From Pseudomaricurvus sp. HS19 (lineage in GTDB: Bacteria > Pseudomonadota > Gammaproteobacteria > Pseudomonadales > Cellvibrionaceae): a DNA stretch of 64,000 nt. The stretch spans positions 1,178,001 through 1,242,000 of the forward strand of contig NZ_WVVW01000001.1 in assembly GCF_009857815.1 (NCBI RefSeq), read 5' to 3'. The translations under genes were made by a program, and so were the position numbers. This document shows, one piece after another, positions 17,501 to 27,385 of this stretch. Each line of letters starts with the position of its first letter. The first letter of the stretch is position 1. The notes under the pieces are model-generated. The model did not search any database, had not been told where the DNA came from, and was given only the letters and a program-made list of their open reading frames with translations.

Positions 17501-18640
17501 TCAGCGGGCGAACTGTGTTGCCAGGTTCAGCAAGCCGTCACCCACCACCTCGCGGCGCCAGCCGCTGAGGCGCGAATTTAAACTATAGCCGCTATTGTCC
17601 ATGCCGTTGCGAATCAGGTCTTCGTAGTCCTTCTTGCGCACCAACACCTCCGGGGGCAGGTCGAGGGCATCGGCCTGGTCCCGAACATACTGCTTCAGGG
17701 CCTTGAGCAGGTCGCCATGCTCGGGGGCCAGCGGCGCCGGCAGTGACTGCGGCCACTGCGACTCTGGCAGGTGCGCACATTCGGCAATCAGGTCCAGCAG
17801 GCCATCACCGTCTTCGCGGATCATACGCGGGGTAATGCCTTCGAGCCCACTCAACTGCTTCAGCTCGGTGGGCTGCAACCGCGCCATGTCCCACATGGCA
17901 CGCTCTTTCAGTACCCGGTTGCGGGGAACGTCCCGGTGCCGGGCTTCCAGTTCACGCCAGCGACTCACACCCTGCAGCACCGCCAGCTGCTGAGGTTTCA
18001 GTTTCCACGCCAGTTTGATCTTTTGGTAGGCCAGGTCGGCATCGGCGGGCGCCTGCGCCTGCACCACCAGTTCGCGGCAATCCTCCTCCACCCAGGCCAT
18101 ACGCCCCTGCTCCCGCAGGCGTTTGACCAACATGCCGTAGACCACGGGCAGATAGGCCACGTCCAGCGCGGCGTACTGCAGCTGCGATACGCTCAGCGGG
18201 CGCTGCAGCCAATCGGAGCGGGTTTCACTTTTCGGCACCTCGATATTGAGCAGCGTCTCTACCAGTTTGGCGTAGCCAAGGGAGAAGCCATAACCCGCCA
18301 GCGCCGCCGCCACTTGGGTATCGAACACCGGCGTCGGGACCACGGACAGGAAGGTCTGGAAAACTTCGAAATCTTCCGAGCAGGAGTGAAAAACCTTCAC
18401 CACCTTGTCGTTGGCCATCAGCGCCCTGAAGGGCGCAAAGTCGTCGATGGCGAGCGGATCCAGCAGGTAGCAACCCTGCCCGTCCCCCACCTGGAACAGC
18501 GCGGTTATCGGATAGAAGGTGCTGGTGCGCATAAACTCGGTGTCCACGCCGATGGCGGACTGCTGCGACCAGCGCTGGCACAGTTCGGCCAGCTCAGCGG
18601 AGGAATCAACCCAGACGGGCTCTTTGGGAATCAATGTCAT
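17501..18640 (-). CDS. rnd: Ribonuclease D
   Basis: RNase D trims the 3' ends of tRNA precursors and other small RNAs. The 379-residue protein has the DEDDy exonuclease domain (about 1-200), with GVDTEFMR (D33, E35), a second acidic motif in HSCSEDFEVF and a third in YAALDVAYLPVVYGML. Two HRDC domains follow (about 210-290 and 300-375). The start at 18640 fits the family. It lies nine bases downstream of recR and appears to be part of the dnaX-ybaB-recR-rnd run. Confidence 0.95.
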   Translation of the reverse strand: MTLIPKEPVWVDSSAELAELCQRWSQQSAIGVDTEFMRTSTFYPITALFQVGDGQGCYLLDPLAIDDFAPFRALMANDKVVKVFHSCSEDFEVFQTFLSVVPTPVFDTQVAAALAGYGFSLGYAKLVETLLNIEVPKSETRSDWLQRPLSVSQLQYAALDVAYLPVVYGMLVKRLREQGRMAWVEEDCRELVVQAQAPADADLAYQKIKLAWKLKPQQLAVLQGVSRWRELEARHRDVPRNRVLKERAMWDMARLQPTELKQLSGLEGITPRMIREDGDGLLDLIAECAHLPESQWPQSLPAPLAPEHGDLLKALKQYVRDQADALDLPPEVLVRKKDYEDLIRNGMDNSGYSLNSRLSGWRREVVGDGLLNLATQFAR

Positions 18641-18649
18641 GCGCGGGTT

Positions 18650-19243
18650 CTATACTGCCTGCCGGGATGAGAATGCGTGGGCCAGGGTGCCGCCATCGAT
18701 GTACTCCAGCTCGCCACCCAGCGGCACACCGTGAGCGATGCGGGTTACTTTCACCTGCAGTGCCTTGGCCTGTCCGGCGATGTAGTGGGCAGTGGCCTCA
18801 CCTTCAACCGTTGGGTTGGTGGCCAGGATAAGCTCATCCACACCACCCTGCTGCAACCTCAGCAGCAGCTTGTCGAGACCGATGTCGGCCGGACCGATAC
18901 CGTCGATGGGGGACAGGTGCCCCATCAGCACAAAATATTTACCGGGATAGGTACCGGCGGACTCGATGGCCACCACATCCGCCGGGGTCTCCACCACGCA
19001 CAACAGGGAGTCATCGCGACGCTGGTTGGCACAGATACCGCAAACAGTCTCTTCGGTCAGGGTACGACAGCGCTCACAATGGCCCACCCCTTCTACCGCC
19101 TTGCCGAGGCTGGCAGCCAGTCGGGCCGCACCGGGGCGATCCCGCTCCAGCAGGTGCATCGCCATACGCTGTGCCGACTTGGGGCCGACACCCGGCAGGC
19201 AACGCAGGGCCTGCATCAACTCATCTATCAGGGGGCTGAACAT
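18650..19243 (-). CDS. recR: Recombination protein RecR
   Basis: The 197-residue protein acts with RecF and RecO to load RecA on gapped DNA. It contains a helix-hairpin-helix ([18 protein letters not shown]), a zinc finger (C56, C59, C68, C71) and a Toprim domain beginning [15 protein letters not shown], with the C-terminal Walker B-like region at the end. Length and motif order match Escherichia coli RecR. The usual dnaX-ybaB-recR order is kept, with 62 bp to ybaB. Confidence 0.97.
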   Translation of the reverse strand: MFSPLIDELMQALRCLPGVGPKSAQRMAMHLLERDRPGAARLAASLGKAVEGVGHCERCRTLTEETVCGICANQRRDDSLLCVVETPADVVAIESAGTYPGKYFVLMGHLSPIDGIGPADIGLDKLLLRLQQGGVDELILATNPTVEGEATAHYIAGQAKALQVKVTRIAHGVPLGGELEYIDGGTLAHAFSSRQAV

Positions 19244-19305
19244 ACTGCGGTTATTACCCGGCTCGTGGCTATTATCAAAATAAGCGTTGCGTCAGTGATG
19301 ACTGC

Positions 19306-19626
19306 CTAGAACGGCATTTTGAAGCCGGGAGGCATCTGCATCCCGGCCGTCAGGTCACCCATCTTGTCGCGGGTATTGGCTTCCACCTTGCGCACGGCAT
19401 CGTTGACCGCCGCCGCCAGCAGATCCTCCAGGATCTCCTTATCCTCACTCATGAGGGAGGGATCAATGTCCACCCGCTTCACATCGTGGCGACCGGTCAT
19501 GGTCACCTTGATCAGGCCGGCGCCGGCCTCTCCGGTCACTTCGGCATTGGCCAGCTCTTCCTGCATTTTTTGCATGTTGGCCTGCATTTCCTGGGCCTGC
19601 TTCATCAAGTCGCCAAGACCTTTCAT
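19306..19626 (-). CDS. ybaB: YbaB/EbfC nucleoid-associated protein
   Basis: The 106-residue protein is a dimeric DNA-binding protein of the YbaB/EbfC family. The helical N-terminus [20 protein letters not shown], the central [19 protein letters not shown] and the C-terminal glycine and proline rich tail are typical. It is placed between dnaX (10 bp upstream) and recR, as in most gammaproteobacteria, and is surely cotranscribed with them. Confidence 0.95.
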   Translation of the reverse strand: MKGLGDLMKQAQEMQANMQKMQEELANAEVTGEAGAGLIKVTMTGRHDVKRVDIDPSLMSEDKEILEDLLAAAVNDAVRKVEANTRDKMGDLTAGMQMPPGFKMPF

Positions 19627-19636
19627 AACTACCTCT

Positions 19637-21793
19637 CTAGTGACTGTTGTGCTGGACGGCTTCTACCGATTCCTCGTCCAGCGTACCTTCAAACTGTTGC
19701 AGCAACTGCTGTACCAACGGATCATCATACAGCGCCTGCAAGGCACCCTTGTACTGCTCCTGCTTCAGGCGGATGGCAAAGGCTGCCGGCGTCTCCACCT
19801 CCACCACACCGGGGCGGATAACCACTTGCAGCGGACGCTGGAAATAGTTGCTCAACAACTCTGCCATGCGCTGCTGGTGACCCTGGTCATAGAGGGTGCT
19901 CTGTGCCTGATCCAGCAGGAAATGCAGGGTGTCGCCATCGCCGCCCTCCAGCACACAGTTGGCCACGGTGCTCTGCAACAATCCCGTGACACCGAGGCCG
20001 GCGTAAACCTCAATCCAGCGCTCCGGGGTGAATTCCGCAAAGGGAACCTTGCTGATCGCCGCCGGCGCCTTGGGTTTGGGGGTCGGCAGCGAGCGGGCCG
20101 ATGTCAGGCCCATGGCCGCCAGCTCGTCGCTTTGCAGAGAGCGTGCACCTTCAGACTGCAGGCGCGGATCCACCGGATCCGATGCCAGCGGTGCCAGGTT
20201 CATGGGCTCCTCCTCACGGACAGGGGGCGGGGGGACCGCTGCGGCCGGTTGTAACCCGGGCTCTGGCCGTGCTTGTGGCGGCTGTGGCTGTGGCGGCCGG
20301 GTTTGTGACGGCTGTGGTGATTGGGGTTGAGGCGCCTGGAATTGAGGCGCCGGGGCCTGTACGGGCTCAGGTGCCGACACCTGCGGCTCCGCAGCAAAGC
20401 CAGCCTCTGGCTCGTCATCCCAGGGGAGATCCTCCGGTGGCGCAGCCGGTGCCAACTCGCCACCATAGGGTGCAGGGGGCTGTGGCACCATCTGCGCCCC
20501 GGCCCGTGGCGCGGGTGGCTCGGGCTGAGCCGCTGCCGGCTGGGGCTGTTCAGGTGTGGGTTGTTGAGTCTCTGGAATCGCCGCGACCGGGGCAGTCTCA
20601 GCCAAGGGCGCTGCTACTGGCGCCACGGGCTGAACTGCTGTGGAATCGGGTTGGGCCTGTTGTGGAGCCGCGGGCTGGGGCAGCGCGTCGGTAGGCACCG
20701 AATGCACCCCCTGGGGGCGGAAGGCCAGCATCCGCAACAGCACCATCTCAAAACCGGCGCGGGGTTCCGGCGACAGCGGCAGGTCGCGGCGTCCCATCAG
20801 GGCGGTCTGGTAAAAGAGTTGCACGTCCTCAGCGGGCAGCTGACCGGCCAGCGCCAGGATCTGCTCCCGGTCGCCGCGGGCATTATCCACCGCCTCCGGC
20901 AACGCCTGGGCGATGGCCACCCGGTGCAACGTTGAGAGCAATTCCGCCAGCGCAGCACCATAGTCCGGCGCGTGTTGGGACAGCTGTTCCACCGATGTCA
21001 GTATCTGGCGGCTGTCGGCACTCACCAGCGCCTGCAGCACGGTAAACACCAGATTCTGGTCGATGGTACCCAGCATGGCGCGGACATCGGCCTCCACCAC
21101 CTTGCCACCACCAAAGGCGATGGCCTGGTCGGTGAGACTCATGGCATCACGCATACTGCCGTCGGCCGCGCGGCCCAACTGCCACAGCGCTGCCTCTTCA
21201 AACGGCACCATCTCCTGCTCCAGCACCTGCTGCAGGTGCCCCACAATGCGCTCGGGCTCCATATTCTTCAGGTGGAACTGCAGGCAGCGGGAGAGAATAG
21301 TGACAGGCAGCTTCTGCGGGTCGGTAGTGGCCAGCAGGAATTTAACGTGCGGTGGCGGCTCCTCGAGGGTTTTCAGCAGCGCATTAAAGCTGTGGGACGA
21401 GAGCATGTGCACTTCGTCGATCAGGTAGACCTTGTAGCGACCCCGGGTCGGCGCGTACTGCACATTCTCCAGCAGCTCGCGGGTATCCTCCACCTTGGTA
21501 CGGGAGGCCGCATCCACCTCGATCAGGTCCACAAAGCGGCCATCATTGATTTCGCGGCAGGCGGAACACTGGCCACAGGGCTCGGAGCTGACGCCGGTTT
21601 CACAATTGAGGCACTTGGCGAGGATGCGGGCGATGGTGGTTTTCCCCACCCCCCGGGTACCGGTGAACAGGTAGGCGTGGTGCAGGCGGTCGTGATCCAG
21701 CGCATTCACCAACGCCTGCAGGACGTGCTGCTGGCCGACCAGTTCACGGAAGGTACGTGGTCGCCATTTGCGGGCAAGAACCTGATAGCTCAT
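19637..21793 (-). CDS. dnaX: DNA polymerase III tau subunit (DnaX)
   Basis: The 718-residue clamp-loader ATPase starts at the ATG at 21793 with [15 protein letters not shown]. The Walker A motif GTRGVGKT lies at 45-52, a zinc module uses C64, C73, C76 and C79, and the Walker B/DEAH-like motif is in [15 protein letters not shown] Pro/Gln-rich linker (about 415-560) precedes the C-terminal polymerase-binding domain. I saw no A-AAA-AAG slippery site, so production of gamma by the Escherichia coli type of frameshift is not supported. The open frame extends to 22033 but that part overlaps the SRP RNA gene and is not coding. Confidence 0.95.
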   Translation of the reverse strand: MSYQVLARKWRPRTFRELVGQQHVLQALVNALDHDRLHHAYLFTGTRGVGKTTIARILAKCLNCETGVSSEPCGQCSACREINDGRFVDLIEVDAASRTKVEDTRELLENVQYAPTRGRYKVYLIDEVHMLSSHSFNALLKTLEEPPPHVKFLLATTDPQKLPVTILSRCLQFHLKNMEPERIVGHLQQVLEQEMVPFEEAALWQLGRAADGSMRDAMSLTDQAIAFGGGKVVEADVRAMLGTIDQNLVFTVLQALVSADSRQILTSVEQLSQHAPDYGAALAELLSTLHRVAIAQALPEAVDNARGDREQILALAGQLPAEDVQLFYQTALMGRRDLPLSPEPRAGFEMVLLRMLAFRPQGVHSVPTDALPQPAAPQQAQPDSTAVQPVAPVAAPLAETAPVAAIPETQQPTPEQPQPAAAQPEPPAPRAGAQMVPQPPAPYGGELAPAAPPEDLPWDDEPEAGFAAEPQVSAPEPVQAPAPQFQAPQPQSPQPSQTRPPQPQPPQARPEPGLQPAAAVPPPPVREEEPMNLAPLASDPVDPRLQSEGARSLQSDELAAMGLTSARSLPTPKPKAPAAISKVPFAEFTPERWIEVYAGLGVTGLLQSTVANCVLEGGDGDTLHFLLDQAQSTLYDQGHQQRMAELLSNYFQRPLQVVIRPGVVEVETPAAFAIRLKQEQYKGALQALYDDPLVQQLLQQFEGTLDEESVEAVQHNSH

Positions 21794-22004
21794 GTTGGCC
21801 GGAAATCCTCTTATTCTGCATGGATTTACAGCCGCAACAGGCTGTAAAAAGGACAATGGCCGATTATATCCGTTGACCGGGAGGCTGGCGAATTTACCTG
21901 TAACTGGCGGATTTCGGGCTGAATTTTGTACAGGGGCGCTGCCGGGAAGCCGGACGGGAAAGTGCAGGCGGAAAAGTTGTGTAAAGGCAGGAGAGGCTTT
22001 GGGT

Positions 22005-22116
<112 letters not shown>

Positions 22117-22433
22117 ATTGCAAAGAGGGCCGGATTATTCACGCTTTATAATCGTTTTGCAAGTCGACCCTTCGAACTACATTGCTCCAGTCGACAAAAA
22201 AAATTTTTTTCTTCTGATATACTCGCGCCCTTGTTCTGCCAGGAAGGACCTTGGGGGGTCGTAGTTGCCGGCATTATGTCCGGCCACCCTGACAGACTGA
22301 GTATAAAGTGAACAATAAATTACGACCAGGATGGTCTCTCTCTTCCGGCTTCTTATGCTGCCGGCTCTGTGATGTTCCCCAAAATAAAATCCATTAGTAG
22401 TAAAACAAACCAAAGAGCACAGGACTAACATCC
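22117..22433. other. Intergenic region between ffs and the porin gene
   Basis: It holds the ffs promoter on the minus strand and the long leader of the porin gene on the plus strand. A run of A8T7 at 22197-22210 is followed by a TATACT hexamer at 22218-22223, a weak -10 candidate. A GCCGG/CCGGC inverted repeat follows at 22267-22285. I see no small gene here. Confidence 0.5.
22134..22162 (-). promoter_or_regulatory. Predicted sigma-70 promoter of ffs
   Basis: On the minus strand a -35 TTGCAA (22162-22157) and a -10 AATAAT (22139-22134) are separated by exactly 17 bp. Transcription would start about ten bases before the predicted 5' end of the RNA, leaving a short leader for RNase P processing. 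Confidence 0.6.
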
Positions 22434-23699
22434 ATGACTAAAATTCCTGCAAAACTTGGCTTGCTGACTGCAGCCATGCTGGCAGTAGGCAGCGTGCACG
22501 CTGCGGAAGTGCGTATTAACGGCTTCGCCTCTATTGCTGGCGGTCAAACCCTGAGTGAAGGCACCACCACCAGCTCCCACCTGACCAGTGGTCCAACCGA
22601 TCTGCCAGGTGAAGGAAAAGCCACCTACGTTGCAGACCCGGTAACCGACGGTGTCTATGACGATCAATGGAGTTTCAACCCCGACTCCAACTACGGCATC
22701 CAGATCACTGCCGATCTGGGCGAAGGTCTCAGCGCTACTGGCCAGATTACCGGTAATGGTGGTGAAGACTTCGAAGCCGTTGTTTCCTGGGCTTACATCA
22801 GCTACGAATTCAACGAAAACTGGACCGTGATGGCGGGTCGCCAGCGTCTGCCTTTGTTCTACTACTCCGACTTTATTGACGTGGGTTACGCCTACCACTG
22901 GATTCGCCCACCGCAGGAGCTGGTAGCCACCGACGGTGATACCTTCAACGGAGTTAAGGTTCGCTACAGCAACTATATCGGCAGCTGGGACTGGTCCGCC
23001 GAGGCTTACTACGGCAACAGTGAAGAAGACGTTGCTTCCGGCCAAATTACCACCACCATTAAATCCGAAGACCAGCATGGTGTCGTACTGCGTGCCAGTA
23101 ACAGCTGGCTGATCCTGCGCGCCACCTACTCCGGCGCTGACTCTGTTACCGAGCTGGATCAACTCCTCGGCGCCAACTACCCGAACATCATTCCTGACGG
23201 CCAGGGTTCAGAAGAGAATCCGCTGAAATACACCTTTATGGGTCTGGCGGCGCAAATGAACTTCGGCAACGTATTTATCGTTTCCGAGTATACCCACGGT
23301 AAGCCTGATAACCCTGCCTTCCCGACCAACGGCTTCTCCGGTCGTGATGAAGCCGAAGGCTGGTACGTCTCTACCGGTATTCGTCTGGGCAACTTCACTC
23401 CGCACATTACCTACAGTGAAAACACCGTTGACTATGTCCAGACCGGACCAGTCGTTACTCCTGGCCAGCTGAGCGATGTGACTGCAGAGTTCCAGAGCAA
23501 GCGTGAAGCCATTACCGCCGGTGTACGCTGGGACTTCCACCCGAGTGCCGCACTTAAAGTTGAGTACACCACTCGTACTGACAAGAGTGACGACTTCTAC
23601 AAGGGTAACGGCAACTTCTACGAAGGTGCTGGTATGTGGGGTTACGGAGAGACCGGCGAAGTTGACGTTGTTGCAGTTGCACTCGACGTAATTTTCTAA
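22434..23699 (+). CDS. Outer membrane porin
   Basis: The 421-residue product has a Sec signal peptide (cleavage after GSVHA, about residue 23) and then starts with the strand EVRINGFASIAGG. Alternating beta strands and loops rich in Gly, Asn and Asp run to the C-terminal aromatic VALDVIF, as in 16-stranded trimeric porins. The ligand is unknown. AGGA lies at a good distance before the ATG. Codon choice is that of a highly expressed gene. A small PstS-like gene follows after 20 bp and is probably cotranscribed, which hints at phosphate or another oxyanion, but this is inference. Confidence 0.85.
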   Translation: MTKIPAKLGLLTAAMLAVGSVHAAEVRINGFASIAGGQTLSEGTTTSSHLTSGPTDLPGEGKATYVADPVTDGVYDDQWSFNPDSNYGIQITADLGEGLSATGQITGNGGEDFEAVVSWAYISYEFNENWTVMAGRQRLPLFYYSDFIDVGYAYHWIRPPQELVATDGDTFNGVKVRYSNYIGSWDWSAEAYYGNSEEDVASGQITTTIKSEDQHGVVLRASNSWLILRATYSGADSVTELDQLLGANYPNIIPDGQGSEENPLKYTFMGLAAQMNFGNVFIVSEYTHGKPDNPAFPTNGFSGRDEAEGWYVSTGIRLGNFTPHITYSENTVDYVQTGPVVTPGQLSDVTAEFQSKREAITAGVRWDFHPSAALKVEYTTRTDKSDDFYKGNGNFYEGAGMWGYGETGEVDVVAVALDVIF

Positions 23700-23719
23700 G
23701 GCAAGGGGAGCACATAATT

Positions 23720-24154
23720 ATGACAACGAATAAAATGAAAAAAGTGCTCGCGGCAGGCTTGGCCGGAATCAGCTTGCTGGCATCTGCAGCAGCATTTTCC
23801 GCGACCGCTGTTGTGGTTCACCCAACCAACGGCAACACCCTCTCAGAGCCGGAAATCGCCCGTATCTTCCTGGGTAAAAGCAAGTCATTCCCCGATGGCT
23901 CCGAAGCCATTCCAGTGGAGCAAACCGAAGGCTCTGCTACCCGCAGTGCTTTTGTACGCACCATCCTGAAGAAGAATGACCAGCAGATTAAAGCCTACTG
24001 GGCTCAGCTCCTGTTCACCGGCAAGGGCACTCCACCCAAGCAGGTTGGCGGCGGTGCTGACGTGAAGAAACTGGTCGGACAAAACCCGGCCCTGATCGGC
24101 TACATTGATACCAGTGAAGTCGACAGCACTGTGCGGGTTGTTCTTGAGTTCTGA
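23720..24154 (+). CDS. Small PstS-like periplasmic substrate-binding protein
   Basis: The 144-residue product has a signal peptide (cleavage near AAAFSA, about residue 28). It matches the half-size phosphate-binding-protein-like family, with VVVHPTNGNTLSEPEIARIF at the mature start and the conserved IFLGKSKSFPDG, RSAFVRTILKK, AYWAQLLFTGKGTPPKQV and the closing GYIDTSEVD. Full PstS is about twice as long, so a direct role in ABC uptake is unlikely without a partner. No ABC transporter genes are near. A GGGGAG ribosome site precedes the ATG at 23720; ATG 23735 is an alternative. Confidence 0.85.
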   Translation: MTTNKMKKVLAAGLAGISLLASAAAFSATAVVVHPTNGNTLSEPEIARIFLGKSKSFPDGSEAIPVEQTEGSATRSAFVRTILKKNDQQIKAYWAQLLFTGKGTPPKQVGGGADVKKLVGQNPALIGYIDTSEVDSTVRVVLEF

Positions 24155-24181
24155 TAACCGGACTCAGGTTTAACCCCCGTT

Positions 24182-24217
24182 AACGGCTGGCCAGTAATGG
24201 CCGGCCGTTTTTCTTTT
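24182..24217 (+). terminator. Terminator of the porin and PstS-like operon
   Basis: Stem AACGGCTGGCC / GGCCGGCCGTT with loop AGTAAT is followed by TTTCTTTT. Confidence 0.92.
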
Positions 24218-24283
24218 CGGCAGACCGGTTTATTCCCCTACCCTGTTTAGCCCGTACTTGATCCCTGTCGGCACTGACACAAT

Positions 24284-24305
24284 AAAAAAGGCGACTTACG
24301 TCGCC
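24284..24305 (-). terminator. Terminator of the first TonB-dependent receptor gene
   Basis: On the minus strand GGCGAC-GTAA-GTCGCC is followed by T6. It lies 170 bp past the receptor stop codon. Confidence 0.85.
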
Positions 24306-24473
24306 AAGGCCGGAGACAGCCAGGGGGAGATGCATCCGCATGATCCGGACGATCCAGTGCTGACTCCGGGGAGCATCAGGCTGACAGACAGTACCGTTGG
24401 TATACCAGACCTACCCGACACCATTCCCGGGCAACCGCAAAAATGCCACCCGGGCTGGTATCAGACAGAACGA

Positions 24474-27149
24474 TCAGAAACGCTTGGTCGCACTCACAGA
24501 GAAGACCCGACCCAGGGTAAAGCCGCTGTATGGCACCTGACCATTACGTCGATAGAGTGGTGGCTCCTCGTCGAAGATATTATCGACGTTAAAGTGCACG
24601 GACAGATCCTGGGTAACACCGGTGCCCTTGAAGTCGTAACCCACATAGAGGTCTGTCACCAGGAAGGAGCCAACCTCATCCTGTAAAGGCTCACCGGTAG
24701 ACGGATTGAGGGATGCATCGTTCACGTCAAAGCCCGGCGTGTACTTGAAGCTCAGCTTGGCACGCCAGGTGTCATGCTGCCATCCCACAGTGGTCAGGAG
24801 ATTGTACTTGGCCTGATTGTCACGATCGTCAAACCACTGATCCCCTTCCACACTCTTGATTTCGGATTCCAGCTTGTAGTTGCCGGAGAGTTGATAGTCG
24901 AAGGTGCCGATGTCCGTGGAGTGCTCGTAGCCAATACCAAAATCCAGGCCACGGATCATGGCTTCGTCACCATTGCCCAGACGGCGGTCGAGAATCACGG
25001 CCACCGTACTGGCGTTCACGCCCGCCAGCGCGGATGAGCCGTTAAAAGCTTCTGCCGCTGCCGCATCCAGCTGCGCCTGGGTTGGATTCCAGGTGTAGGA
25101 GCTGGCGTACTGCTGGGCAGAGATCGGGCTGCGGGGATCGAAGAAACCGAGAATGTCGGTAAATTCAATTTCGTAGTAGTTCGCCTGCACCTGCAAGCCA
25201 GGCACCACGGGGGGCGTCATAGTGAAACCCACCGCCCAGGTTTCCGCAGTTTGTGGCTGCAGGTCATCCTTGGCACCGAACAGCTGCACCGCGTCCGGAC
25301 GCGTAAGGAAATCAACATTCACGCCCGCTGCAGCCGCCGCATCACCCAGGAACAAACCCGCAACGCCGGGGTTATAGCCAGCTTCGGAGCGGCCGATCTG
25401 GTCCACCAGCGTGGGCGCGTTGAATGACTCGCCCCAGTTAGCAAAAATGGACAACCACTCAACCGGCTCCCAGGTAAAACCAATGTGGGGGTTGGTGGTA
25501 TCGCCGAAATCGCTGTAGTCGTCATAGCGGGCTGACGCCGAAAAGACCAGGCTTTCAATACCGGGCTTGCCGCTGACCAGTGGTACCTGCAGTTCAGCAA
25601 ACACTGATTTCACCGTGCGATCAGCACTCTGGAAGCCCACATTACTGAGCCCTCCGATCTGCACCTGGCCTTCACGGATTCTGGCTTCCTGTTCGGCGTA
25701 TTCGACACCAATCGCCATGTTCATCTCGCCCGCAGGCAACTGCATCAGCGGACCATCGGCGATGGCCCTGACCAGCAACAGCTCCTGCTCGGATTCGCCG
25801 GTATTTTCCTGGTTAAGGACATCGCGAATAGCAGCGGGATCAGACGCGGCAATGTTAGTTGGATCAATATCCCCCGCCAGCACGTAACTTTGCAGCTTGG
25901 TCAGGTCGCTGCTGGGCTCCATGTATTCACTAACGCTTTCGCTGTAGTGCACAAGGTTGGAGAGTCGCCAGCCATTGGCAAAATCAATTTTCAGCTCAGG
26001 TGACAGGCCCCACGCCTCGAACGTTGTTTCGCCCTCGCGGTGGTCATAGGCCTTATGTGGGCCGTAGGAAAAGCCCACCGTATCGACCACAGCAAAGCCC
26101 GTAGCGGGTACCGCACTGGTGGCCACTGTATCGCCCTGGGGATATCGCGCCCAGGTGGTGTTACGTTCGCTGAAGAAACCTTTCAGGTCCAGGCTCACCT
26201 GATCGGTGAGATCCTGTGTAACACCAAAGTAGACCGAAGAGCGGTCCTCTTCCGGCACCAGGGCTCTCAACGCGCCCACATCACACAGCTCTCCGGTGCC
26301 ACCGAGAGACGCTACGGCTGATCCATCCAGGAAAACCGTACTGGTGGCGGTTGGGTTTATACATTCTCCATCACTGGGATTGACGGTACTGCGATCAGCC
26401 CAGATGCCGTTTTTGGCCCAGCTGCGATCCTTGCCCAGGATAGCGTCGCGATCGGAATGACTGAACGACAGGTAGCCCGACCCGTTTTCCCAGGTCGTGC
26501 CGGCCGTAATATTGGTGTCGTAACTCCAGTAGTCATCGCCGTGACTGTAGCCGGCACTCAGCTCTACGCCTTCGAAATCTTTTTTGGTAACGAAATTGAT
26601 CACCCCGCCCACGGCATCAGCGCCGTAGAGTGAGGAGCCACCATCGGTAATAATTTCCACACGATCGATCACTGCCGGTGGAATCATGTCGGAATCAACG
26701 GCCGACTGTTTGACACCCACCGGCACGACCCGATGCCCATCAACCAGTATGAGGGTGACGTTACCGGTAGACGTACTGAACTTGGGCAGGGCCCGAAGAT
26801 TGGGACGCACGACTTGCGTTTGCGAAGGTGCCGTGGGCTCCAGCGAGGTCATGGCGTTAAACAGGTTACTGGCCTGGGGAATTGTGGCCAGGATATCGTT
26901 GGCACTGGTGGCACCGGAGGCTTTCACGTCATCAACAGAAATACCAATGACCTGCGAACCGGTAGGCTCGATGCCACGAATATAGGTACCCGTTACAGTG
27001 ACTTCTTCCAGCTGGCGGGAGCCCTGCTCTGCGTCCTGTGCGTGAGCGCTCATCATGCCAGCAGCTGACAGGATTGCCCCGGTGATAGTGATGACCGACT
27101 TTTTCAGGGAAAACCCGGCCAGCGTTTGTGGATGTACTTGATTAAGCAC
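24474..27149 (-). CDS. TonB-dependent receptor of the LacI-controlled sugar locus
   Basis: This 891-residue outer membrane receptor has an N-terminal signal (cleavage after MMSAHA, about residue 37), a TonB-box-like region EEVTVTGTYIRG, a plug domain with YGADAVGGVINFVTKK, and a 22-stranded barrel ending FSVSATKRF. Such receptors import oligosaccharides or other large nutrients using the proton gradient. It is divergent from the ThuA-led operon, and both share one LacI-type operator at 27256-27279. The nutrient is therefore probably a glycoside handled by that operon. Its exact identity cannot be read from the sequence. Confidence 0.93.
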   Translation of the reverse strand: MLNQVHPQTLAGFSLKKSVITITGAILSAAGMMSAHAQDAEQGSRQLEEVTVTGTYIRGIEPTGSQVIGISVDDVKASGATSANDILATIPQASNLFNAMTSLEPTAPSQTQVVRPNLRALPKFSTSTGNVTLILVDGHRVVPVGVKQSAVDSDMIPPAVIDRVEIITDGGSSLYGADAVGGVINFVTKKDFEGVELSAGYSHGDDYWSYDTNITAGTTWENGSGYLSFSHSDRDAILGKDRSWAKNGIWADRSTVNPSDGECINPTATSTVFLDGSAVASLGGTGELCDVGALRALVPEEDRSSVYFGVTQDLTDQVSLDLKGFFSERNTTWARYPQGDTVATSAVPATGFAVVDTVGFSYGPHKAYDHREGETTFEAWGLSPELKIDFANGWRLSNLVHYSESVSEYMEPSSDLTKLQSYVLAGDIDPTNIAASDPAAIRDVLNQENTGESEQELLLVRAIADGPLMQLPAGEMNMAIGVEYAEQEARIREGQVQIGGLSNVGFQSADRTVKSVFAELQVPLVSGKPGIESLVFSASARYDDYSDFGDTTNPHIGFTWEPVEWLSIFANWGESFNAPTLVDQIGRSEAGYNPGVAGLFLGDAAAAAGVNVDFLTRPDAVQLFGAKDDLQPQTAETWAVGFTMTPPVVPGLQVQANYYEIEFTDILGFFDPRSPISAQQYASSYTWNPTQAQLDAAAAEAFNGSSALAGVNASTVAVILDRRLGNGDEAMIRGLDFGIGYEHSTDIGTFDYQLSGNYKLESEIKSVEGDQWFDDRDNQAKYNLLTTVGWQHDTWRAKLSFKYTPGFDVNDASLNPSTGEPLQDEVGSFLVTDLYVGYDFKGTGVTQDLSVHFNVDNIFDEEPPLYRRNGQVPYSGFTLGRVFSVSATKRF

Positions 27150-27237
27150 AGCATCTTCCTCTTATTTATCTTTATTATGAGTAAGGCAATCATCAGGCTG
27201 ACGATGATTCGGGCCGGCGTATCCCGACCTCCAGCAC

Positions 27238-27297
27238 ATCCTAGCTCACACACTTAAAGATGTAAACGTTTACATCTTTCGATGCTAAAATTAAAAT
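27238..27297. promoter_or_regulatory. Divergent promoters sharing one LacI-type operator
   Basis: A perfect 24-bp palindrome at 27256-27279 has the core TGTAAACGTTTACA. Its right half supplies a -35 TTTACA (27269-27274) that is 17 bp from a -10 TAAAAT (27292-27297) on the plus strand. Its left half supplies a mirror -35 TTTACA that is 17 bp from a -10 TAGGAT (27243-27238) on the minus strand. A bound LacI-family dimer would cover both -35 elements and silence the receptor gene and the ThuA operon together. Confidence 0.82.
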
Positions 27298-27385
27298 AAC
27301 TTCGGCTTGTGTCATACAGCACTACCGCGCAGAGTAGCTGTATCCGCGATCCCGCGGGCCAAATACAATAAACAGAGAACCGAAT

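Larger units (their letters stand above)
24155..24473. other. Convergent intergenic region with two terminators
   Basis: Apart from the two terminators, the 170 bp next to the receptor stop codon contain only a ten-base palindrome TGGTATACCA at 24398-24407. No gene is visible. Confidence 0.6.
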
